NCBI GenBank assembly: GCA_937890845.1
Contig: CALADR010000357.1
Coordinates: 1 to 5,755, forward strand
Source: an uncultured Bacteroidales bacterium
GTDB taxonomy: Bacteria > Bacteroidota > Bacteroidia > Bacteroidales > UBA932
Reading direction: 5' to 3'
Length of the DNA: 5,755 bases
In this document: piece by piece, positions 1 to 5,755 of the stretch
Numbering within the stretch: position 1 is the first letter of the stretch
Layout of the letters: every line of letters starts with the position of its first letter
Notes under the pieces: generated by a model
Told to the model about the DNA's origin: nothing
What the model saw: only the letters and a program-made list of their open reading frames with translations
The model's database searches: none
Translations under genes and position numbers: made by a program

Positions 1-19
1 AGTTTAATCTGAAGAGAAA

Positions 20-856
20 ATGAGTAACTTAAATACAAACTGTACAGACACTGAGAATGGAGCGAATACTGACCAGAATGAAGAAGGACTTTCATTCTGG
101 GGACACCTTGAAGTTCTCAGATGGGCATTGATGAGGATTACAGTTGTCATGCTGATATGCGTAGTAGGGTGCTTCGTCGCAATGCCTCATATCTTTGACA
201 GTTTCATTCTCGGCCCGACCAGTTCCGACTTTTTCTTGTACAAATGGCTTTCCGGAGTGAAGTTTCTCGGGTTTTCTGACGAAACATTCCATGTCGACAT
301 AATCAACATAAATGTCGCGTCACAGTTTATGACGCATATAACCACATCTTTCTGGTTTTCACTTGTACTGGTTTTCCCTTATCTTATATATGAAATATGG
401 AAATTCATCAGTCCGGCTCTGTTCCCCAATGAAAAAAGAAGTGTGGGATTTGCATTCGGATTCGGTACAGTGATGTTTTTTGCAGGCTGTGCATTAGGAT
501 ACTGTCTGGTATTTCCTTTTACTTTCAGATTTCTCACTGAATATCAGATAAGTGAAACCATAGCCAACCAGATCAACCTTAATTCATATATGGGTAACTT
601 CCTGATGATGGTCTTCATCATGGGAACAGTATTCGAGCTTCCTCTTCTTACATGGGTATTGTCACGAATAGGCATTGTCAGCAAAGAATTCCTGAAAAAA
701 TACAGAAGACACGCGATTGTTGTGCTTATGGTTCTCGCTGCTGTCATAACACCTACAGGAGACCCTTTCTCTCTTATGATAGTTTTCGTCCCGCTATTCC
801 TGCTTTATGAACTGGGAATAGTTGTAGCCCGGGACAAGAATCCGAATATTGAATAA
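20..856 (+). CDS. tatC: Sec-independent (twin-arginine) protein translocase subunit TatC
   Basis: TatC is the multi-spanning inner-membrane subunit that recognises twin-arginine signal peptides and, with TatA-type proteins, exports folded proteins. The 278-residue product has six hydrophobic segments, at roughly residues 36-58, 107-131, 143-169, 192-217, 229-243 and 252-270. Family hallmarks are visible: an N-terminal FWGHLEVLR (27-34 region), FPYLIYEIWKFISPAL (119-134) followed by NEKR with E138 (counterpart of E. coli E103), FELP with E206 in the fourth segment (counterpart of E170), and RRHAIV followed by TPTGDPFS (244-251). A loop of about 45 residues between segments 1 and 2 is longer than in E. 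coli and is, from memory, usual in Bacteroidota. The ATG at 20 follows an A/G-rich stretch. A polar tail of about 22 residues precedes the conserved part, so a later start is possible, but no better candidate is seen. A TGA at 21-23 overlaps the ATG, so an upstream gene (perhaps tatA) could end there; this cannot be decided from 19 bases. It is convergent with the CotH gene. Confidence 0.97.
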   Translation: MSNLNTNCTDTENGANTDQNEEGLSFWGHLEVLRWALMRITVVMLICVVGCFVAMPHIFDSFILGPTSSDFFLYKWLSGVKFLGFSDETFHVDIININVASQFMTHITTSFWFSLVLVFPYLIYEIWKFISPALFPNEKRSVGFAFGFGTVMFFAGCALGYCLVFPFTFRFLTEYQISETIANQINLNSYMGNFLMMVFIMGTVFELPLLTWVLSRIGIVSKEFLKKYRRHAIVVLMVLAAVITPTGDPFSLMIVFVPLFLLYELGIVVARDKNPNIE

Positions 857-870
857 TGCTCACCGGGCTA
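825..870. repeat. 8-bp inverted repeat spanning the tatC 3' end and the convergent gap
   Basis: Bases 825-832 (TAGCCCGG) are the exact reverse complement of 863-870 (CCGGGCTA), separated by 30 bases that include the tatC stop codon. The 27-bp gap between the two convergent stop codons (857-883) holds the right arm and little else. Neither side is followed by a T-run, so this is not a standard intrinsic terminator. It may form a weak bidirectional stem or be chance. Confidence 0.25.
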
Positions 871-883
871 ATACAAGCTATCC

Positions 884-2869
884 CTACTCATTGAACAGTC
901 TGTCAAGCAACTGGGCCCTTTCCCTTGTCAGGCGCCTGATTCTTTCTATTTCGTCATGATAATTGTGGGCAGGCATGTTAGCTTCATTGCTGAACTGATA
1001 ATAGAACTGCCATACTTCAAAATTGGCATCAATAGCTTTTTGCATTCTGACAGGAAGTTCATCAAGAATCCTGTCAGTCGCAGCCAGTAAGGCATCCTTT
1101 TTCAGAGCCCATCTTTCGGCTACGAATCTTCTGAAGGAAGGATCTGACCAGAAACGCCAGAACCAGTCATTCTGAACATAAGGAGGCATCCAGAAACCTG
1201 CCTTAATCATCAGACTCTGCAAAGGAGGATATTCCCAATGCGGAACTCTCTTATCATTATTCCATCCCTTGTCACAATCCCAGACAGGACCGAAAAACAA
1301 CTTATCTACATTTCTTCGCTTGTAGAAATACGTACTGGTATAGCCATCCATATCTCCTGCAAGTTCCTTGACTATAATGAAGTCAGCTAAGGTACGCTCG
1401 TCGAAATATTTACGCCAGCCTCTTTCGGAATCAGTATAATTACGACCATAAAGAGCAGATTCCGCTTCATTTATAAAATCGGAAATATAATTATACTGTG
1501 ACTGGTCATAGTCATCATCTTCGGGATACTTATAGCTGAGTTTTATGCCATGAGACGTATATTTGTCACCTTCATGAAGATCCGCCTCTAAGACATACCC
1601 TCCCGTAATCTTGGACGGATCAGAGCCGTCTGCCTTTTTCAGAGATTCTACCTCAATACGGCCTTTGGCTCTCTGCATCTGGTCACTTATCTGATAAACT
1701 CCAAGATATTCGCCATCCTTATACTCTCTTATGCCCGTAGAACTGTCTGTATAATATCCTGTAATATAGACATTAAGATATTTCGATGCCGGAGTAAAAA
1801 GTACTGCTGCAGGGTCATGGTAATTTTCAGAAGGATTAAAGAGAATCCTGGAATACTCCAAAGCTATATGGTTTCGAATCAACGACTTGTCCATATCATG
1901 AGAGAGAAGCGTCCAGCTTTTCGCCTTCGCATGATCAAGTCCCACAGGGCTGAACTTGGAAGGAAATTTGAGACGGAACGGCTTTTTGGGAAGTCCCCAT
2001 GTGGAGTTTCCCCTGCCTCGCATTTCCACCTTACCGTCAGTTTCGCTGTTCCACCATCCGGAATTTGTTGATTCAGGCGTCTTGTCGTAAAGTTCTATAT
2101 CCGTCTGCACATAGAAATCTTTTCCTGTAATCTCACTCTCAGGCTTGAAATGCAATACAGCAAGCTCTCTATTTATCTGCGGGCAGTTAAGAGACACTTT
2201 ATAATCACATGTATTTCCGTTTTCCGCAACTACAGTCACGGTAAAATCATCTGCGAAGGATATTTTCGTTGATCCGGAAAACAGTTCGGCTCCAGCTACA
2301 GTCACTTTCTCTCCGTCTGTACCGAACTCAGGGACCAGCATTTCCGGACTATCACCTGAAATCCACTTGAGATACATGGCAGAAAATGTCCTGGTACGTT
2401 CATCATAGTCAAATCTGATATCATCTCTGAGGCCACTATTATCCGCCTTTTTCAAAGCAAAGGAAGAAAGGCTGCATGTACTTCTCTTAAGACGTTCCTG
2501 GGTTACTGTTATCTCTACATCTTCACAGTCTTTCGATGACAATGTAACAACAGCGCTTCTGTCCTTCCTGCTTGAATTTTCCTTTACTGTAAAACTGAGA
2601 TTATCCTCCTTTTTTTCAGGACTGTAAACTACATCAATCCAAGATGCCTGATAATTTACAGCCACTCCGGATTCGGCAGAAACAGTAAGGAAAGCTGTCT
2701 GGGCCTCATAGGAAAGAACCAGCGAAGAAGAAGATACTATCAGCACCGGACCTTCAGGAACCTGTTCCTCCTTATCCGCAGGATCTTCAGATTCAGTAAC
2801 TGTCTTTTTTTCACAAGAACAAAACAGCAGTCCGGCAACAGCCAGAGCTGCAAAAAAAATCTTTTTCAT
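884..2869 (-). CDS. Surface lipoprotein with BACON, DUF5018-like and CotH kinase-family domains
   Basis: The 661-residue product starts with a lipoprotein signal peptide (MKKIFFAALAVAGLLFCSC, lipid Cys19) and an acidic linker. I chose the ATG at 2869 because a start 12 codons further up (2905) would put a Pro-containing stretch before the signal and run through an intergenic hairpin. A BACON domain covers about 42-125. A second beta domain, about 135-228, has the DUF5018-like pattern (SFALKKADNSGL at its start, TVTVVAENGNTCDYKVSL at its end). The CotH domain covers about 251-625, with RGRGNSTWGLPKKPFRLKF (284-302), WTLLSHDMDKSLIRN (319-333), GEYLGVYQISDQM (386-398), KELAGDMDGYTST (501-513) and FGPVWDCDKGWNN (526-538), and ends in helical segments. 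CotH of Bacillus is an atypical protein kinase acting on spore-coat proteins; the Asp residues in GDMDG and WDCD are the expected catalytic and metal-binding candidates. Kinase activity and substrate here are inferred. It is the last gene of the minus-strand cluster. Confidence 0.93.
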   Translation of the reverse strand: MKKIFFAALAVAGLLFCSCEKKTVTESEDPADKEEQVPEGPVLIVSSSSLVLSYEAQTAFLTVSAESGVAVNYQASWIDVVYSPEKKEDNLSFTVKENSSRKDRSAVVTLSSKDCEDVEITVTQERLKRSTCSLSSFALKKADNSGLRDDIRFDYDERTRTFSAMYLKWISGDSPEMLVPEFGTDGEKVTVAGAELFSGSTKISFADDFTVTVVAENGNTCDYKVSLNCPQINRELAVLHFKPESEITGKDFYVQTDIELYDKTPESTNSGWWNSETDGKVEMRGRGNSTWGLPKKPFRLKFPSKFSPVGLDHAKAKSWTLLSHDMDKSLIRNHIALEYSRILFNPSENYHDPAAVLFTPASKYLNVYITGYYTDSSTGIREYKDGEYLGVYQISDQMQRAKGRIEVESLKKADGSDPSKITGGYVLEADLHEGDKYTSHGIKLSYKYPEDDDYDQSQYNYISDFINEAESALYGRNYTDSERGWRKYFDERTLADFIIVKELAGDMDGYTSTYFYKRRNVDKLFFGPVWDCDKGWNNDKRVPHWEYPPLQSLMIKAGFWMPPYVQNDWFWRFWSDPSFRRFVAERWALKKDALLAATDRILDELPVRMQKAIDANFEVWQFYYQFSNEANMPAHNYHDEIERIRRLTRERAQLLDRLFNE

Positions 2870-2880
2870 TTCCGGCAAGT

Positions 2881-2921
2881 AAACAAAAGGGAGGGTGCCG
2901 GGCATTCCGACACCCTCCCTT
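2881..2921 (-). terminator. Intrinsic terminator or attenuator hairpin between the LamG and CotH genes
   Basis: On the minus strand, AAGGGAGGGTG (2921-2911) pairs perfectly with CACCCTCCCTT (2897-2887) to form an 11-bp stem. After one mismatch (2898/2910), three further pairs (2899-2901 with 2907-2909) extend it towards a five-base loop. The stem runs into TTGTTT (2886-2881), which with the last stem bases gives a T-rich tail. The hairpin begins 48 bases after the LamG stop codon and ends 17 bases before the CotH ATG. It could stop transcription after the LamG gene, reduce read-through into the CotH gene, or act as an mRNA-processing or stabilising stem. Termination is the simplest reading. 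Confidence 0.65.
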
Positions 2922-2969
2922 GCAATATTAAGTAATAATTCTTACTTCTGCAATAGCGAGGTTATAATC

Positions 2970-4634
2970 CTACTTCGCAGGAAGTGAGACTGCCTCAAAG
3001 ACGATACCTGCATCACCTTTGTTCGTACCACCCTGATTACGGACATTGGTCTCACCGTAAAGGTGGTTTCCTTTACCGGTAGCATCGGTTACATACTCTG
3101 CCTCACCATCTGTAAATTTCCAGTAAGAGTAGAGTCCGTCTGACTTAGGATCGACTTCATAGAAGTGCTTGTCAGCATTGATTTCCTCCTCGCTAAGAGC
3201 CCTGTTCCATACTCGTACCTCAGTCATAAGACCGTGGAAGTCACGGTTGGAGTCGTATGAGTAACCAAGCCAGAAAGCACGTACCGGATCCCACCATCCG
3301 CCATCCTCATATGACCACTCAGGTGAAATATTATATGAATTCTTGTAAAGTTTCTGCGGATTACCTACTTTCTGACCATTTACGTAGTAAGTTGCTGTCT
3401 GATTTGCAAATGTAACAGCAAGATGATACCACTTGCCAGGCTCAAATTCCATAGGAATATTATAGTTCATATAATTGTTGGCGTGCTGGATACGGTTCAC
3501 AGGGTTTCCGACATCACCGAAACGGAAAAGATATACGCCTTCGATACCCATAATAGTATAGATTCCACCTGAAGGTCTGTCAAAATCGTCAGAGCAGAAA
3601 AGGACCTCCCATGTAAATTCTGAACAATCACCAGGTCCGCCGGCTTCCCATTTAGGGAAGAGTCTGTTCTTGTCCATTCTTGCTGCCCATTTGATGAGGA
3701 TTTCCTGCTGTGTTACAGAGAATGAAGCTGTAAGAGCCTCTTCACCTTCCTTCACATCAGTCTGGGTAAGAGTTACTGTAGCCGAACGCTTTCCTGTCTC
3801 AAGTGCCGAAACTTCGAAATACTCGTTGCCGTCACGTTTTTCCTTATGCTTGATCCAGTCTGTACCGGCATCTGAAGTAATATCTATCTTATATTCTACG
3901 TTTGCAGTAACTGGTACCTCAATGGTCTCTCCGGTCATTTCAGCAGTGAAAAATGCAGGTACTGAAAGAACATGTTTTGCCTCCTGAAGGAAATTAATCT
4001 CTACCGGAGCAAGAGTTCCTACTGCAGAAACAGTTACTACAGCATTCCTGTCTTCAAGTCCTTCAAGGGCCTTTATATCCATTATGATTTTAGCATCATT
4101 CTCAGTGTCTCCAGGGAGTGTAGTAACATGAGTGAGCCATGATTTGGCTTCTTCAGGCACTGCAACCTTGAAATCCTGATAATAGATTCCCTCTGCATAA
4201 ACCTTGATTTCAACATCCTTGACTGCCTCATGTCCGAATACATTGGAAGCCTCTGACTTAAGCTCTATAGAAGGCAGATCCTGAGGGTTTGAAATGATTT
4301 TGAAAGACTGCTCGGCTTTTCCGCAAGAGAAAAGGAATTCCGCTGTCTTTACTTCACGTGTAGAGTTGGCATCAACTGTGAATTTGACGATATCACCGTC
4401 AACACCGGAAGTTATATCCGGACGGGTCCAGTCATAAGTCTCGGCTGGCTTCATAGTCCACTCACCTGAGCTTGCTACGATAATCTGTACCTTGCCACCC
4501 TGATAATCAAAAGTTTTTTCAGAAGACGAAAGTTCTATTGAATCTGCTTTTGCCGGAAGCGCAGGTGCTTCCTCCTCTTCTTTACAGCCGGCAAATGCAA
4601 GCATAGCAGCTGCAAACAACAACATTTTTTTCAT
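2970..4634 (-). CDS. Surface lipoprotein with three BACON-like domains and a C-terminal LamG/concanavalin-like domain
   Basis: The 554-residue product has a lipoprotein signal peptide (MKKMLLFAAAMLAFAGC, lipid Cys17) followed directly by KEEEE, which resembles the acidic export signal of Bacteroidota surface lipoproteins. Three BACON-like beta domains follow, at about 31-116, 121-217 and 220-310. Each ends in the usual pattern of an alternating hydrophobic strand and a QE/QQ or SN turn (FLQEAK at 215-220, SVTQQE at 306-311). The C-terminal part (315-554) is LamG/concanavalin-like: WYHLAVTF (402-409), YYVNGQKVG (416-424) and GLMTEVRVWNRALSEEEI (468-485) are diagnostic. It is rich in Trp and Tyr, as glycan-binding faces often are. 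No catalytic motif was seen. BACON and LamG domains typically form spacers and carbohydrate- or glycoprotein-binding modules, so I infer a surface glycan-binding protein working with the GH18 enzyme encoded 76 bp upstream. The ATG at 4634 is set by the signal peptide; no Shine-Dalgarno sequence is visible, as is common in this phylum. Confidence 0.92.
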   Translation of the reverse strand: MKKMLLFAAAMLAFAGCKEEEEAPALPAKADSIELSSSEKTFDYQGGKVQIIVASSGEWTMKPAETYDWTRPDITSGVDGDIVKFTVDANSTREVKTAEFLFSCGKAEQSFKIISNPQDLPSIELKSEASNVFGHEAVKDVEIKVYAEGIYYQDFKVAVPEEAKSWLTHVTTLPGDTENDAKIIMDIKALEGLEDRNAVVTVSAVGTLAPVEINFLQEAKHVLSVPAFFTAEMTGETIEVPVTANVEYKIDITSDAGTDWIKHKEKRDGNEYFEVSALETGKRSATVTLTQTDVKEGEEALTASFSVTQQEILIKWAARMDKNRLFPKWEAGGPGDCSEFTWEVLFCSDDFDRPSGGIYTIMGIEGVYLFRFGDVGNPVNRIQHANNYMNYNIPMEFEPGKWYHLAVTFANQTATYYVNGQKVGNPQKLYKNSYNISPEWSYEDGGWWDPVRAFWLGYSYDSNRDFHGLMTEVRVWNRALSEEEINADKHFYEVDPKSDGLYSYWKFTDGEAEYVTDATGKGNHLYGETNVRNQGGTNKGDAGIVFEAVSLPAK

Positions 4635-4657
4635 TACAATTATTAGTTTAGTTTTAA

Positions 4658-4696
4658 ATAGGCCGGCCGAAGCTTTCCGGCATCTGCCGGCCCTAT
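4658..4696 (-). other. GC-rich intergenic hairpin between the GH18 and LamG genes
   Basis: GGCCGGC (4661-4667) is the exact reverse complement of GCCGGCC (4686-4692), giving a 7-bp all-GC stem with an 18-base loop. Three A-T pairs (4658-4660 with 4694-4696) extend it if the C at 4693 is bulged. On the minus strand it is followed by TATTTAAAAC, which is AT-rich but not a real T-run, so it is a weak terminator at best. An mRNA-processing, stabilising or attenuating role within one transcript fits better. The hairpin takes up half of the 76-bp gap. Confidence 0.55.
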
Positions 4697-4710
4697 AACA
4701 GTTTCTTTAT

Positions 4711-5755
4711 TTAGAATTTAAGGTCGTGTCTCTCAGGATCGTACTGTCCTTCACCTATCTTATTGTAAACTCCGGTAGGTCTCTGGAGCTCCTGGTCATA
4801 GAAGCCTTTGGCCGCAGCAGACATGGCATTGAAAGAACCCTGAAGGTTTGAAGGGATACCGCCTGTACCTGAAGGGTCAAATGCAAACCACATACACCAG
4901 CCGAAGCCATCTGCCTTTATCTGACGAGCATGTGATTCAGTCATGCTTGCACCATAGTTACACTGAATTGAAGCACCGCTGCACTTATCCTTTGTAACAT
5001 CAGCATAAGGGTATGATGCAGAACCATAGTTTGCAACAAAGAAATCTACGAACTGGCCCGGAGTATATTCCTGTCCGGAAGCGTTTCCGCCCTTTTGGTC
5101 AACATCAGGATTCCATGCATTGGCATTTGTAGCATTATAGAGGCCACCCCACTCGAAGTAAGAAACTTCTGTTGGCCAGTAGCAAGCCTCCTTCATAGCG
5201 AGCTTAAGTTCAAGCATAAGCTGCGAACCTGGTCTTGCTCCATGATTTGTAAACCATGGGTTGCCAGGGATAATACCACCTGAATACTCGTCATCAAGGT
5301 TGACACCGTCGAGTTTATAGTCCTTCACAGCCTGTGCCACTTCTTTAGCCCACTCGTGACATCCCCAGTCAGAAAGCTGGCAAAGACCGGCAGCATCATG
5401 GTTTCCGAGAAGACCGAGATATACCTTGATACCTTTCTTACGGAGAGGCTGGATATAAACATCACTCTCGTCAAGAAGAGCCTGTACGTTAGGGTTGTTA
5501 TGAAGATATACCCTGTCCTCTGTTGAGTTGTAGTTGATGTTTGCAGCAAAGAGAATGACTGCATCAAAGAAAGGAGTGCCGTCAGCAAGTACATACTCAA
5601 GAGCATTCAGAGGGTTACAATCATTCACCTCAAGATAAACGACGTTCTTGATTGTACGCGGGTTCTGACGCATAACTACGTAGTTCACCCTGTTGTTCTT
5701 GCGGTCAACAGTCACTTCAGAACCTTCCTGTGCGGCAGCACGGAGAGGAATCAGA
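4711..5755 (-). CDS. Endo-beta-N-acetylglucosaminidase-like GH18 enzyme (5' end missing)
   Basis: The frame is open to the window edge, so only the C-terminal 347 residues are seen; the GTG at 5715 is internal, not the start. Numbering from the first complete codon (5752-5754), residues 1-32 (beginning LIPLRAAAQEGSEVTV and ending near NYVVMRQ) look like the last strands of a DUF1735-type (BT_3987-like N-terminal) domain. The rest is a GH18 barrel of the Endo H/Endo F1 type: KVYLGLLGNHDAAG (110-123) matches the LGNHQGAG segment of Endo H, DGVNLDDEYSG (149-159) is the catalytic strand with the expected D154 and proton donor E156, and GFGWCMWFAFDP (283-294) is the final barrel strand. Such enzymes cut between the two GlcNAc residues of the N-glycan core, releasing the oligosaccharide. 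The second Asp of the DxxDxDxE pattern is Asn (N152). Seven Cys residues are present. An upstream signal peptide is expected but outside the window. It is the first gene of the visible cluster. Confidence 0.93.
   Translation of the reverse strand, partial: LIPLRAAAQEGSEVTVDRKNNRVNYVVMRQNPRTIKNVVYLEVNDCNPLNALEYVLADGTPFFDAVILFAANINYNSTEDRVYLHNNPNVQALLDESDVYIQPLRKKGIKVYLGLLGNHDAAGLCQLSDWGCHEWAKEVAQAVKDYKLDGVNLDDEYSGGIIPGNPWFTNHGARPGSQLMLELKLAMKEACYWPTEVSYFEWGGLYNATNANAWNPDVDQKGGNASGQEYTPGQFVDFFVANYGSASYPYADVTKDKCSGASIQCNYGASMTESHARQIKADGFGWCMWFAFDPSGTGGIPSNLQGSFNAMSAAAKGFYDQELQRPTGVYNKIGEGQYDPERHDLKF

Noticed and set aside
92..747. Two minus-strand open frames of 66-67 codons inside tatC (92-292, 544-747)
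   Set aside because: They lie antisense to a clear TatC coding sequence, have no recognisable domain and no initiation context.
1817..2071. 84-codon + strand frame inside the CotH gene
   Set aside because: Antisense shadow of the strongly conserved CotH coding region, with no protein family resemblance.
884..2869. A spore-coat role for the CotH-family protein
   Set aside because: The BACON domain, Bacteroidota-type lipoprotein signal and glycan-locus context indicate a non-sporulating host; family membership alone does not imply spores.
2870..2905. Longer CotH start at the ATG at 2905 (12 extra residues)
   Set aside because: It would place Pro-containing residues before a textbook lipoprotein signal and code through the intergenic hairpin; the ATG at 2869 gives a clean MKK signal peptide.
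3670..3987. 105-codon + strand frame inside the LamG gene
   Set aside because: Antisense shadow across BACON domain coding sequence; its composition (Ser/Val rich) follows from the opposite strand.
5095..5606. A + strand frame (5095-5283) and an out-of-frame minus frame (5325-5606) inside the GH18 gene
   Set aside because: Both overlap the GH18 barrel, including the region coding for its catalytic and LGNH motifs, and show no domain of their own.
4711..5715. GH18 as a complete 334-residue protein starting at the GTG at 5715
   Set aside because: The frame stays open to the window edge with sensible domain sequence upstream and no signal peptide at the GTG, so it is an internal codon of a longer gene.
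1..5755. CRISPR arrays, tRNA or rRNA genes, insertion sequences, integrase genes, direct repeats
   Set aside because: None was seen: no regularly spaced repeats, no transposase or integrase motifs, no RNA-like folds apart from the intergenic hairpins.

Overview
The window looks like a chromosomal segment of a Bacteroidota bacterium, most likely a gut-type Bacteroidales. The evidence is the moderate GC content, start codons without a clear Shine-Dalgarno sequence, lipoproteins whose lipobox Cys is followed by acidic residues, BACON and DUF5018-like domains, a trailing DUF1735-type segment in front of a GH18 domain, and a TatC with a long loop after the first membrane segment. Genus cannot be fixed from this sequence alone.

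Layout: on the + strand, a complete tatC gene (20-856) encodes the core twin-arginine translocase subunit. It converges, with only 27 bp between stop codons, on a minus-strand cluster that fills the rest of the window. In its direction of transcription (right to left) the cluster holds: (1) the 3' part of a GH18 endo-beta-N-acetylglucosaminidase-like enzyme, whose 5' end lies beyond base 5755; (2) a lipoprotein with three BACON-like domains and a C-terminal LamG/concanavalin-like domain (2970-4634); (3) a lipoprotein with one BACON domain, a DUF5018-like domain and a CotH kinase-family domain (884-2869). The two gaps inside the cluster (76 and 100 bp) each hold a GC-rich hairpin. The one before the CotH gene has an 11-bp perfect stem and a T-rich tail, so it resembles an intrinsic terminator or attenuator.

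Interpretation: the cluster looks like the downstream end of a polysaccharide-utilisation-type locus aimed at N-glycoproteins. The GH18 enzyme would cut the chitobiose core of N-glycans at the cell surface, and the BACON/LamG lipoprotein would hold glycan or glycoprotein. The CotH-family lipoprotein is the unexpected member: CotH proteins are atypical secreted protein kinases, and here one is predicted to sit on the surface beside a deglycosylating enzyme. SusC/SusD partners, if present, would lie past the right edge. tatC appears functionally unrelated.
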